Source: Planctomycetota bacterium (GTDB taxonomy: Bacteria > Planctomycetota > SZUA-567 > H5-PLA8). Taken from it: a stretch of DNA of 64,000 nucleotides. Below are positions 34,592-42,882 of the stretch, piece by piece. A program made the position numbers and the translations under genes. The number at the start of each line of letters is the position of its first letter. The first letter of the stretch is position 1. The notes below the pieces were generated by a model, which did no database searches, was not told the origin of the DNA, and saw only the letters and a program-made list of their open reading frames with translations. The stretch spans positions 367,201 through 431,200 of the forward strand of contig JABTUM010000001.1 in the NCBI GenBank assembly GCA_015075375.1. The letters are read 5' to 3'.

Positions 34592-34842
34592 CGTCTTTCG
34601 TTCCTCCACCGCATCAAAGACCCCACCGGTGCATCGCGCTTTCCTGCTTTGACGCTCAGGTGGTACCCAGCGTGTTTAGAAAATGTCACGAATTCCTTCG
34701 CACAATTGCTCCTACACCACGAGTTTAAACAAGGTGCATGCAAAGAAACGGCGCCAGGTGCACGGAACGGAAATCTAGGGGTCTAATTCAGAATAGGGCG
34801 CCCGTAATGTTCTCGGACAACCTGGTGCAAACCTAAAACAAC
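34592..34842. other. Intergenic region with four GGTGCA hexamers
   Basis: About 250 bp between the TPR gene start and the terminator of the next TPR gene, AT-richer than its surroundings. It must hold the promoter for the 34591 gene. GGTGCA occurs at 34628, 34733, 34757 and 34824, all on the plus strand. No ORF with a ribosome-binding site and no known RNA was seen. Confidence 0.4.
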
Positions 34843-34878
34843 AAAAAACCCCGCGGCGGATGTTTATCCGCCGCGGGG
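34843..34878 (-). terminator. Rho-independent terminator
   Basis: A perfect 13-bp stem CCCCGCGGCGGAT/ATCCGCCGCGGGG (34849-34861 and 34866-34878) with a GTTT loop. The plus A run 34843-34848 gives T6 on the minus strand. It lies 28 bp beyond the stop of the TPR gene at 34907. Confidence 0.93.
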
Positions 34879-34906
34879 CTCGGAGTCCAATGAGAAGTAG
34901 GTAAAT

Positions 34907-35995
34907 TTATTGCACGCTTTTCATGTTCTCACGGGCTTTGGCGGCCCAGGCGGAGCCGGTGTAGTTTCGAATGACGGTGCTGTAGAGCCCGGCGGCGCGA
35001 CGCTTGTCCTTAGTCCGTCCGGGGAACTTGGAGAGGCGCTGGAAACACATGCCGGCATTGAAGAGCGCTTCCGGCTCGGTCCGTTCGTCGCCGCCGTAAA
35101 CCACCGGAATGCGCAGAAATTCCAGCACCGCGTCCAGGTACTTCTCTTGGGCGGGTTCGCCCGTGGCGGCGTTGGCTTCGCCCAGCAGCGCGTTGCCGAT
35201 GATCAGGTGCGCCGTCGCGGCGACGACCGGCATGCTGCCGCCTTCGAGCGCCTGCTCGGCCATCTGGCGGGCCTTGGCGTAATCGTTCTTCTCGATCGCA
35301 CAGCGCGCGACGCCCAGACGAGCCAGCGAACGCGTCTCGGTGTCGGTGGCCGTGCGCGCGGCTTCTTCGTACTTCGGCACCGCCAGATCGGCCTTGCCTT
35401 GCGCGCGGAGCAGGTCGCCTTCGAAGCAGGTGGCCTTCGCGGCCATTTCGGCGCCCAGCGCCTTGAGCTTGCTCAGGAGCGCCGGCACGTCCTTGAACTT
35501 GCCCGACTGAATCGCGGCGTCCACGAGGCGTTCCGTCGCGCGCGGCACGTAGCGGCTGCGCGGGAACTTCTCCATGTACTTGGTCAGGATCTCCGCCGCT
35601 TCCTTATGCTTGCCCGAGCGATACAGGCTGTCGCCGGCCAGGAAGAAGACATAGGGCTGTACCACCGGGCGCAGCTGCTTCTGCATCTCGTCCTGCGTCA
35701 GCACCTCGAAAGCGCCCGCGGCATCGGCAAAATTGCCGCCGTTGTAGGCGCGCATGCCTTCCATGTACTCCATATTCGGCACGTCGAACTTGATCGAGAG
35801 AATCTCACCCAAGGGCGGATTCATGCGCCCGCCGCCGACGCGGACTTCCACGCCGTCCACCTCGTCCTTGGTCACGACGCCTTTAATGGGTTCGCCCTTG
35901 GCCATCTCCACCGAGTCGTCCGACGCCCGCACGGCGCTCAGCGCCACCAGCGCGCAGAAAATCACCCCAGGCAGGAACTTTGCGCAACCACGCAT
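34907..35995 (-). CDS. Secreted TPR protein with N-terminal Sm-like beta domain
   Basis: A 362-aa protein with a signal peptide (FLPGVIFCALVALSAVRA). A short beta domain follows (MAKGEPIKGVVTKDEVDGVEVRVG and GEILSIKFD), shared in outline with the proteins at 41223, 42883 and 55136. The rest is TPR repeats (FADAAGAFEVLTQ, GKHKEAAEILTKYMEKFP, GKADLAVPKYEEAARTA, NDYAKARQMAEQALEG). The ending TVIRNYTGSAWAAKARENM is the TPR form seen in tol-pal-type YbgF proteins. The start ATG at 35995 has GGGAGGA upstream. Confidence 0.8.
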   Translation of the reverse strand: MRGCAKFLPGVIFCALVALSAVRASDDSVEMAKGEPIKGVVTKDEVDGVEVRVGGGRMNPPLGEILSIKFDVPNMEYMEGMRAYNGGNFADAAGAFEVLTQDEMQKQLRPVVQPYVFFLAGDSLYRSGKHKEAAEILTKYMEKFPRSRYVPRATERLVDAAIQSGKFKDVPALLSKLKALGAEMAAKATCFEGDLLRAQGKADLAVPKYEEAARTATDTETRSLARLGVARCAIEKNDYAKARQMAEQALEGGSMPVVAATAHLIIGNALLGEANAATGEPAQEKYLDAVLEFLRIPVVYGGDERTEPEALFNAGMCFQRLSKFPGRTKDKRRAAGLYSTVIRNYTGSAWAAKARENMKSVQ

Positions 35996-36250
35996 CGTTA
36001 AACATCCTCCCGTACACGTCCCGGCCGACCCGGAACTTCGGATTCGATTCAAAGCAACAAGTCGAGCAGAGCGCTAACCTTAGCCGTAGTCCATCGATCC
36101 GGCAAGGCACGATGATCTCGCCCCAACGCTCCACGCCGCACCCTGGAAGGCGCGCTTCCAACTCGTTATCGAACGAGGTGCAGGACTCTTGCACGGTTCT
36201 AGCGGCGATTCGCGCATAAACTTCATAAAGCGCTTAAAACAAACGAGTTA
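35996..36250. other. Intergenic region without recognised genes
   Basis: 255 bp upstream of the TPR gene and beyond the end of rsmI. It probably holds the promoter of the TPR gene. No hairpin with a T run, coding frame with a ribosome-binding site, or known RNA was seen. Confidence 0.4.
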
Positions 36251-36973
36251 CTATTCACCGGCGGAATCAGATTCCAGTTCGGCGGAGGACCGGCCGGCAA
36301 TCAATAAGGTGCATTCGCCGCGCAGCGGAACGGCGTCTTTGCCGGCCACGCGCGCCTCCAGTTCCCGCAGCGTCCCGCGCAGGAAGGTCTCGTGGATCTT
36401 GGTCAGTTCCCGAGCCAGACAGGCCGGGCGATCGGCGCCAAAGACCTCAACCAGTTCGGCCCAGACCTTGGGGACGCGCTGCGGCGATTCGTAGAAGATC
36501 AAAGTTTCAGGGCGGTCCTTAAGCTGCGCCAGGAGTCGCCCGCGCGCGCCGGGCTTCTTGGGCAGAAAGCCGTGAAACGAGAACGCATGCACCGGCAAGC
36601 CGCTGGCGATCAGCGCCGTTACCGCCGCGCACGGTCCGGGCAACGGCACGACCGGGATGCCGGCTTCGAGCGCCGCGCGCACGACCTTAAATCCCGGATC
36701 GCTGATCAGCGGCGTACCGCTCTCGCTGAAAAGCGCGACGTCGCGCCCGGATTTCAAGTGCTCCACCAACCGCGCGGCCATGCCGGCTTCGTTGTGGTCG
36801 CCGTAGCTGAGCAGTTCGCGCCCGGCCAGCGGGATGTTCATGGCGCTGAAAAGCCGCCGCGCGGTCCGCGTGTCTTCGGCGGCCAGGACCGGCGCGGCGC
36901 GCAGGATCTCCAGCGCCCGGGGGGTCAGATCGCCGAGGTTTCCCAGCGGCGTGGCAACCAGGTAGAGCGGCAT
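36251..36973 (-). CDS. rsmI: 16S rRNA (cytidine(1402)-2'-O)-methyltransferase
   Basis: A 240-aa RsmI of the tetrapyrrole-methylase fold, which methylates the 2'-OH of C1402 in 16S rRNA. Diagnostic blocks are LYLVATPLGNLGDLTPRAL, LAAEDTRTARRL, ALFSESGTPLISDPG, VVPLPGPCAAVTALIASG and FHGFLPKKPGAR. The C-terminal domain is shorter than in E. coli (240 against about 285 aa). Its start is 6 bp from the stop of the upstream phosphoesterase gene, so the two are translationally close and probably an operon. Confidence 0.95.
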   Translation of the reverse strand: MPLYLVATPLGNLGDLTPRALEILRAAPVLAAEDTRTARRLFSAMNIPLAGRELLSYGDHNEAGMAARLVEHLKSGRDVALFSESGTPLISDPGFKVVRAALEAGIPVVPLPGPCAAVTALIASGLPVHAFSFHGFLPKKPGARGRLLAQLKDRPETLIFYESPQRVPKVWAELVEVFGADRPACLARELTKIHETFLRGTLRELEARVAGKDAVPLRGECTLLIAGRSSAELESDSAGE

Positions 36974-36979
36974 GGCCGG

Positions 36980-37738
36980 TCAGGTCCCCGTACCCAGGCG
37001 GTCGGCAAGCACGTCGTCCAGTTCGGGCGTTGCGCGAATCTTGGCCTGAGTCTTGGCCACGTCGTAGGGTACGCGGTAGAAGCGCAGACAGTCGGGTTCC
37101 AGGATCACGTAGCAGGCGCGCGGATCCTTATCCCGCGGCTGCCCCACCGAACCGACGTTGACCATCAACGGCTGGTCGAAACGGTAAACCTGCCCCGGTT
37201 CGGGCTTGGAGAACGATTCGCGCGTCCAAACGCCGGGTATGTGGCTGTGCCCGAAAAAGAAGAGCCGCATCTGCGGGTGCGCGCCGAACCCGCGCAGCGC
37301 GTCCTCGGCCTTGCGCACGTACTTCCAGCTCCCGGGCTCCGCCGGGTAATCGTGGACGAACATCGTGTCGCCGACATTCCGGACGGGCTTCAAATTCTGC
37401 AGGAACTCCCAGTGCTTCTTTTTCTGTTCGTACAGTCCCTTGCGCAGGAACTTCGCGGAGACGTTTTCGGGGTTGAGCTGGTCGTGCGTCCACCACGTCG
37501 CGGACTGGGCGACTTTATTGAAGGTCTTGAGCGGCCCGCGCAGCGCCGCCTGGTCGTGGTTGCCCAGCAGGCAAAACTCGAAGTGTTGGATGAAATCGAG
37601 CACCTCGGCGGGATTGGGCCCGTAGCCGACGATGTCGCCCAGGAAGAAGATCCGCTTGATCCCGCGCTGAACGATGTCGTGATAGACCGCCTGGAGCGCC
37701 TCCAGGTTGGCGTGCACGTCCGAAACAATGGCGATCAT
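36980..37738 (-). CDS. Metallophosphoesterase (calcineurin-like)
   Basis: A 252-aa phosphodiesterase/phosphatase of the YfcE/MJ0936-like type. The metal ligands are in SDVHANLEAL (Asp7, His9), FLGDIVGYGP, LLGNHDQAA and FFFGHSHIPGV. MVNVGSVGQPRDKDPRACYV is the C-terminal family motif. Candidates include a cyclic nucleotide phosphodiesterase, but the substrate is not known. It is first in the pair with rsmI. The ATG at 37738 is preceded by a purine-poor stretch, so the start is set by family alignment. Confidence 0.92.
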   Translation of the reverse strand: MIAIVSDVHANLEALQAVYHDIVQRGIKRIFFLGDIVGYGPNPAEVLDFIQHFEFCLLGNHDQAALRGPLKTFNKVAQSATWWTHDQLNPENVSAKFLRKGLYEQKKKHWEFLQNLKPVRNVGDTMFVHDYPAEPGSWKYVRKAEDALRGFGAHPQMRLFFFGHSHIPGVWTRESFSKPEPGQVYRFDQPLMVNVGSVGQPRDKDPRACYVILEPDCLRFYRVPYDVAKTQAKIRATPELDDVLADRLGTGT

Positions 37739-37835
37739 CGAGTGCGGCGGGCTCCGGATGCTGCAAGTCCGGACAGTATGTAGCTCCAGACCGTAGGCGT
37801 AAATCGTAAAACGCGCGAACGGACGCCGCCCGGCT

Positions 37836-39302
37836 TCAACCGACCTTCGGGGGCTGATGGACCGGAAGCTTGACTTCCGCGCCGCATTCCTCGCAGTTGA
37901 TGCACTTCACGCGGAACTCGTTGATCTCGCTGTAGCGTTCGCCGCATTTCGGGCAGGCCACATGGAGGATCCATTTGACCTTGGGCAATTCGAAGCACTG
38001 CGCCAGGATTTTCTTGCGCTTCAGGCCCCATAGACCCAGCCCGCCCAGCAGCGATTCGCCGCGCGCGATGTGATCGACGAAGTGTTCCATGGCGCGCAGC
38101 TTCAGCGCCTTGTAGCCGCAGCCGGTGCAGACCAGATCCTCGCCCATCTCGGCCTGGCATTCGGGGCAGGTCTGTTCGTCGGGCTCGGGCTCTTGCGCGG
38201 ATTGCGGTTCGGCCTCCGCGTCCGCGCCGGCCGCGCGTCGGCGCGGGCGTTCGCGCCGGGCTTTTCCGCCGCGTGCGGCCGGTTCCGGCGCTTCGTCTTC
38301 TTCCGATTCTTCGGGCTCGGCCGCTTCGGCGGGCGGCTCAGGCGGCGGCGCGGAAGGCACCGCGGGCGCGCGTGAACCCGACGGCGCCGCCGCGGGCAGC
38401 GCGTCCAGTTCGTCGGGCTCGCTCTCGTCCGTCGGACCCCGGTAGACGATCCGGAACGAGCCGACCACGATCTCGTCGCCGTCGCGCAAACGGCGCTTGG
38501 TCAGCTTGTGCCCGCGGATGCGGATCTTGTTGGTGCTGCCCAGATCCAGCGCGTTGAAGTAGTCGCCCGCGGCCTCGATCACGAAATGCTTGCGCGAAGC
38601 CTTCTTGTCCGCGATGCAGACGGTGTTGGCTTCGTCGCGGCCGAAGGTCACGGCCACCCGGTCGAGCGCAAAAACGGTCTCGTTCCCTTCGCCGTCGATG
38701 ACGGTGACGTAGGCCTCCTGCGAGGGCGCACCGCCGCCTTCGGACTCGCGTGCATCCTCGTCGTCTTCGTCTTCGGCCGTCTCGACTTCCGTGACGGACG
38801 TAGGCGCGGCGGCCTGAATGACGGGCTTGGCCGCAGGCTTGGCATCTTCGAACGGCTCGGCCAGATCGTCGTTGTCGTCGTCGTCGAGATTCTTGCCTTC
38901 GAGCATGGCGGCCAGTTCGTCGAGATCCTTCACGTGCTGCTGCTGGCCGGCAAACTGCTCGATCGGCACGGGCTTGGGCAAGGCATCGGGAGCGGCCGGA
39001 AGCGGAATCGGTTGCGGAGCCGCGGGCTGGGCCGCGGCGGGAGCAGGCTTGGCGGGCGCCGCTGCGGGCTGGGCGGGTGCGGAGGCCGGCTTCGAGGGCG
39101 CGGCCGGTGGCGCTTGGGCCGCCGGCTTGGCGGGCGCGGGGGCCGGACGCTTGGCCGGTGGCGCGGCTAACATCTCGTCGAGTTCCTCGATCTCCTCGGG
39201 CTCATCCAGTTCGGAAGGCTCTTCGAGCGGCTCGAGGGTCGGCAGGTCGTCGTCGCTGTCGTCTTCGGGCGGCGGCGTTGCGCGCCCCGGCTTGGCGGCC
39301 AT
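37836..39302 (-). CDS. FHA-domain protein with C-terminal zinc ribbons
   Basis: A 488-aa protein. The first 190 residues are acidic then Pro/Ala-rich and probably disordered. An FHA phosphothreonine-binding domain (about 195-290) shows FGRDEANTVCIADKKASRKHF and LGSTNKIRI. A second acidic region follows, with a basic patch (GKARRERPRRRA). The C-terminus has two or three CxxC zinc ribbons (CPECQ...CTGCG, near 379; CPKCG...CINCEECG, near 449). The mix suggests a signalling scaffold. The ATG at 39302 has AGGAG 8 nt upstream. No kinase gene is adjacent. Confidence 0.85.
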   Translation of the reverse strand: MAAKPGRATPPPEDDSDDDLPTLEPLEEPSELDEPEEIEELDEMLAAPPAKRPAPAPAKPAAQAPPAAPSKPASAPAQPAAAPAKPAPAAAQPAAPQPIPLPAAPDALPKPVPIEQFAGQQQHVKDLDELAAMLEGKNLDDDDNDDLAEPFEDAKPAAKPVIQAAAPTSVTEVETAEDEDDEDARESEGGGAPSQEAYVTVIDGEGNETVFALDRVAVTFGRDEANTVCIADKKASRKHFVIEAAGDYFNALDLGSTNKIRIRGHKLTKRRLRDGDEIVVGSFRIVYRGPTDESEPDELDALPAAAPSGSRAPAVPSAPPPEPPAEAAEPEESEEDEAPEPAARGGKARRERPRRRAAGADAEAEPQSAQEPEPDEQTCPECQAEMGEDLVCTGCGYKALKLRAMEHFVDHIARGESLLGGLGLWGLKRKKILAQCFELPKVKWILHVACPKCGERYSEINEFRVKCINCEECGAEVKLPVHQPPKVG

Positions 39303-39529
39303 AAAACGGGCTCCTGGCTCCCGCGCTTGCGAGGGACCGGCAGGTCCGTCACCCGCGGACCGGCCCATTTTCGCTCTGTAAATCCATACCCCTGCAGAGG
39401 CGATTATTCTACCAGAAGCGCCCCGCGCGCGAGTTCCTAAATGGACCTGCGTTCGTCCGTTTGACGCGCCTTCCGTACTGCGAGTACAATCTTCGGCGCC
39501 GCGCGCTCCTTTCGACCGCCCGGTACCTC

Positions 39530-41137
39530 ATGGGCACGCTCATTCGGCTCCAGAAAATCCTCGCTCAAGCCGGCTTCGGCTCCCGCCGGTCGTGCGAGCA
39601 GTTCGTCCTCGACGGACGCGTCAGCGTCGACGGCGTCGCCGTGGCCGAATTGGGCGCCAAAGCCGATCCCGAAACCCAGACGGTCACGCTCGACGGACAG
39701 AAGGTGGCCGGACCCGGCCCCGAAGCCAAATCGTTGCGCCAGCAGCACGAAAAGGTGTACTGGATCCTCAACAAGCCCGCGGGCGTCCTGTGCACCAACC
39801 AAGATCCCAGCGGCCGTCCGCTGGCCGTTCAGATGGTCCCCGAGAAGCGCCGGATCTTCTGCGTCGGACGGCTGGACAAGGACAGCGAAGGCCTGATCGT
39901 CCTCACCAACGACGGCGATCTGGCGCATAAGCTCACGCACCCGCGCTTCGGCGTGCCTAAGACCTACGTGGCGCGCGTCGACGGGAAAGTAACCGGCGCC
40001 CATCTGGCCAAGCTGCAGCACGGCGTGCATCTGGCCGAAGGGCGCACCCAGCCGGCGTATGTGCGCATCCGCAAGCGCAACCCGTCCGTCAGCGTGCTGA
40101 TGATCACCATTCGCGAAGGCCTGAACCGGGAAGTCCGGCGCATGCTGGCCGCAATTGGACTGCGTTGCCGGCGCCTCAAGCGCGTAAAGATCGGGCCGCT
40201 CGCGCTGGGTCAGATGCCCGTTGGCGGATCGCGTCCCCTTACGCCGCCTGAAGTCGCGGTGCTGCAGCGCGCCATCGACCATGCGTTGCGCCAAGGCGAA
40301 GCCGGCGTGACCGGAACCGGAGCGCCCGGCCCGCACGGAGCCGAAGGGCGCGCCGACCGGTCCGCCAAACCCTTCCGCAACCGCGAGCTCCGGCCCCGCG
40401 GTCCGGATGCCGGCGGCGAGGCTCGGGATGCTGGCCCGCGCGATAGTTCGCCGCGCCCATGGGAAAAGCGCGGCGGCGACTCGGGCGGGAAGTCCGGCAA
40501 GCCGTGGGAACGCAAATCGCGCGACGAAGCGGGTGCTCGATCCGGCAAGCCGTGGGAACGCAAATCGCGTGACGAAGCGGGTGCGCGGTCGGGAAAACCG
40601 TGGGAACGCAAATCGCGCGACGAAGCGGGCGCGCGTTCCGGAAAGCCGTGGGAGCGCAAATCGCGCGACGAAGCGGGCGCGCGATCCGGCAAGCCGTGGG
40701 AACGCAAATCGCGCGACGAAATGGGCGCTCGATCGGGAAAGCCGTGGGAACGCAAATCGCGTGACGAAGTTGGCGCGCGATCCGGCAAGCCGTGGGAACG
40801 CAAGGGGCCCAAAGACCGCCCACGCGGTGGCGAAAGCGCTTCGAACGACCGAAGCGGCGAGCGCCCGCGCAAGTGGCATGACGGAACCGGAGCCAAGCGG
40901 CCGGAAGGCGGCGCCAAACGGGAGTCGCGCTTCGGAAAGCCGCCGCGGCCCGAGAAGAACCCACGCCGCAGCATTAAATTTGCGCCGCCGCAGGTCGAGC
41001 TCGACGGCAGTTCGGGCGAAACTCCAAACCCGGCCTTTAAGCGCGGCAAGCAGCGCGGGCAACGCAGCCGGCACGACGAGCGCCAAGGCTTCCAGCAGCG
41101 CAACAAGCACAAGAAGCGCCCCGACGAGCAGCCCTGA
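39530..41137 (+). CDS. RsuA/RluB-type pseudouridine synthase with repetitive basic tail
   Basis: A 535-aa protein. Residues 1-60 form an S4 RNA-binding domain (IRLQKILAQAGFGSRRSCEQ). The catalytic domain follows, with KPAGVLCTNQD, GRLDKDSEGLIVLTNDGDL (catalytic Asp116), KTYVARVDG and REGLNREVRRMLAAIG. These fix the family (rRNA pseudouridine synthase). From about residue 265 is a long charged tail, including six and a half copies of a 16-residue repeat (SGKPWERKSRDEAGAR) from residue 322. The start ATG at 39530 is set by the S4 domain. RluB/RluE-type tails in bacteria are often basic; this one is unusually regular. Confidence 0.93.
   Translation: MGTLIRLQKILAQAGFGSRRSCEQFVLDGRVSVDGVAVAELGAKADPETQTVTLDGQKVAGPGPEAKSLRQQHEKVYWILNKPAGVLCTNQDPSGRPLAVQMVPEKRRIFCVGRLDKDSEGLIVLTNDGDLAHKLTHPRFGVPKTYVARVDGKVTGAHLAKLQHGVHLAEGRTQPAYVRIRKRNPSVSVLMITIREGLNREVRRMLAAIGLRCRRLKRVKIGPLALGQMPVGGSRPLTPPEVAVLQRAIDHALRQGEAGVTGTGAPGPHGAEGRADRSAKPFRNRELRPRGPDAGGEARDAGPRDSSPRPWEKRGGDSGGKSGKPWERKSRDEAGARSGKPWERKSRDEAGARSGKPWERKSRDEAGARSGKPWERKSRDEAGARSGKPWERKSRDEMGARSGKPWERKSRDEVGARSGKPWERKGPKDRPRGGESASNDRSGERPRKWHDGTGAKRPEGGAKRESRFGKPPRPEKNPRRSIKFAPPQVELDGSSGETPNPAFKRGKQRGQRSRHDERQGFQQRNKHKKRPDEQP
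40493..40804 (+). repeat. 48-bp in-frame tandem repeat
   Basis: Six full copies of a 48-bp unit (starting at 40493, 40541, 40589, 40637, 40685 and 40733) and a half copy at 40781, encoding SGKPWERKSRDEAGAR. The copies differ at a few third positions and at one residue (Ala, Met or Val at position 13), so it is an expanding coding minisatellite, not a CRISPR. Confidence 0.95.
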
Positions 41138-41222
41138 TCGCCTCCCTCGACGGCCGGCCGGGCCTCTATTTTGTGACCGGTACACCCTTGAGGTGGTGCC
41201 CAAGAGCAGCGAGAATAAAGCG

Positions 41223-41999
41223 ATGCGTGCTCGAACCTCAATCTCCGCCCAAGGATGGCCCCAGCGCCTGCTGGCGTGCGCCTTGAGCGCGTGCTTGGCG
41301 GCGGGGATCTGCCCGCTTCCGGCATGGGCGGACGTTCAGGTCAACTACCGCAAAGACAAGGTGATCCTCGAAGACGGTTCCGAGGTGCCGTGCATTGTGG
41401 TGATGCAAACGCCCCGCGGCGTACTGATTATCGTAGCCAATCCCAAGGATCCGGACGGCAAGCCGATTCAAAAGATCATTCCGGCCGAGAAGGTCAAAGA
41501 GGTCCAGCGCGGCCCGGACGAAGGCAAGGTGAAGGGATTCCAGACCAGCTCGGAACAAGCCCAGAAAGTCGTACAGGGCAGCGGGTTCCGAGAACAGGAA
41601 CGCAAACCGGTGCCCGAAGCGCCGGTGATCCCGCAGGGGAAGATCGGCAAATTGGATACCTCGGACCTCACGATGCTCCCCGGCGAGACGACGACCCCAC
41701 AGCCTAAATTGGTAAGCAACACGAAGTTAGATTCTAAGGAGGTCGCCGACGCGTACCTCGCGCGCTTCCCCCAGTTGGGCGAGATTGCGGGGCTTTTTAT
41801 GGGTAACCGCTCCCAGGTGCAGACGGAATTCAAGCGCGCCATGGAAGGCGATGCACAAGCGCGCCGCGAACTGGAAAGCTACCTGAACCTCTTTTTGCCC
41901 ACGGACACGCCGGTGGCGGCGCCGGTTCAGGCTCGCCCCCAACCCACGTCCCAGACAGGACCTAAGAAGGTTCCGGTACAGGCGCCGCCCAAGCCCTGA
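41223..41999 (+). CDS. Secreted envelope protein with Sm-like N-terminal beta domain
   Basis: A 258-aa protein with a signal peptide (LLACALSACLAAGICPLPAWA, cleavage near 36). The mature N-terminus is a short beta domain (VNYRKDKVILEDGSEVPCIV, TPRGVLIIVANPKD, IIPAEKVKEVQRG) shaped like those in the proteins at 34907 and 42883. The rest is low-complexity with a helical part (DAYLARFPQLGEIAGLFMG) and a Pro/Gln-rich tail. The ATG at 41223 is 86 bp after the pseudouridine synthase stop. No enzymatic motif. Confidence 0.72.
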   Translation: MRARTSISAQGWPQRLLACALSACLAAGICPLPAWADVQVNYRKDKVILEDGSEVPCIVVMQTPRGVLIIVANPKDPDGKPIQKIIPAEKVKEVQRGPDEGKVKGFQTSSEQAQKVVQGSGFREQERKPVPEAPVIPQGKIGKLDTSDLTMLPGETTTPQPKLVSNTKLDSKEVADAYLARFPQLGEIAGLFMGNRSQVQTEFKRAMEGDAQARRELESYLNLFLPTDTPVAAPVQARPQPTSQTGPKKVPVQAPPKP

Positions 42000-42163
42000 T
42001 TTTTCGACTGCGCAAAGTGAAAACTTTTGCCAGTACCCGCCATCGCTCCCGTTAATCACTAGAGGTGCAGCATTGCACCTTGACCCCCTTTGGATTTGTG
42101 GGTATCACACATTAAGTCGATCAAGCCAGCGGGCTTGGAACAAAGCAGCAAGGAGTGCTCAGC

Positions 42164-42880
42164 ATGGCGCAGCGTGGAAGCGGTCGCCAATCGGCTCGAG
42201 GCAGCGCGCGGGCATCGGCGCGAGGCGTGGCGCCGGCGACCGGATCGGCGCGGGCATCGGCTCGCGGGTCGGCGCGAGGTTCTCAGCGCGGGCCGGCCGG
42301 AACGGAAGATTCGGGCCGCGGCAAGCCGAAGAAGCGCGCCGGCGGCGGCGGGGGCGGGATGGAGCTGGTCATTCTGCTGGCCGTTCTGGGCCTGCTGCTG
42401 GTGGTCTGCGGCGTGCTGTACAGCATGAAGTCCTCCGAGCAGGAGAACTACCAGCGCGAAGTGCGCGCCGAGAAGGCCGCCAAGGAAAAGAACGACGAGC
42501 TGGCGTATTCGGCGTTCCAGAAAGCGCTGAGCGCGGGCGCGGGCTTCGTTAAAGGCGAGAGCGAAAAGGCCACCAACGAGGAACTCTTCGCGTCCTTCCG
42601 CAGCGATCCGACGATCTACAACGTGATCTTCAACCGCCAGTACAAGGATAAGCGCAACAAGGACCAGTACGATCAGCGCTCGATGTATCCCGAACGGCTG
42701 CGCGTCGAACAGTACAGCGGCGGGAGCGTCAAGGACGGCGTATCGATCACGCGCGGCATGGCGGAGAACAAGACGCTGCCGATCATGATCGCGAAGAAGA
42801 TGATCAACGGCCCCGAAGGCGATAAGGCGAACCTCGGCGGCGAGATTCTGGTGATGGTCCGGGCGGTCAAAGCGGAGTAA
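42164..42880 (+). CDS. Membrane-anchored hypothetical protein with Ser/Ala/Arg-rich cytoplasmic head
   Basis: A 238-aa protein. The first 65 residues are a repetitive, basic Ser-Ala-Arg-Gly head (RGSARASARG-type repeats). One membrane span follows (ELVILLAVLGLLLVVCGVLY). The outer part begins with a charged helix (EQENYQREVRAEKAAKEKND) and ends in a beta-like region. It lies 2 bp upstream of the next gene, so it is operonic. The ATG at 42164 has AAGGAG 8 nt upstream. No family recognised. Confidence 0.75.
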   Translation: MAQRGSGRQSARGSARASARGVAPATGSARASARGSARGSQRGPAGTEDSGRGKPKKRAGGGGGGMELVILLAVLGLLLVVCGVLYSMKSSEQENYQREVRAEKAAKEKNDELAYSAFQKALSAGAGFVKGESEKATNEELFASFRSDPTIYNVIFNRQYKDKRNKDQYDQRSMYPERLRVEQYSGGSVKDGVSITRGMAENKTLPIMIAKKMINGPEGDKANLGGEILVMVRAVKAE

Positions 42881-42882
42881 GC

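Noticed and set aside
40493..40804. Regular 48-bp repeats that might look like a CRISPR array
   Set aside because: Units are directly adjacent without spacers, stay in frame and encode part of a protein; no cas genes nearby.
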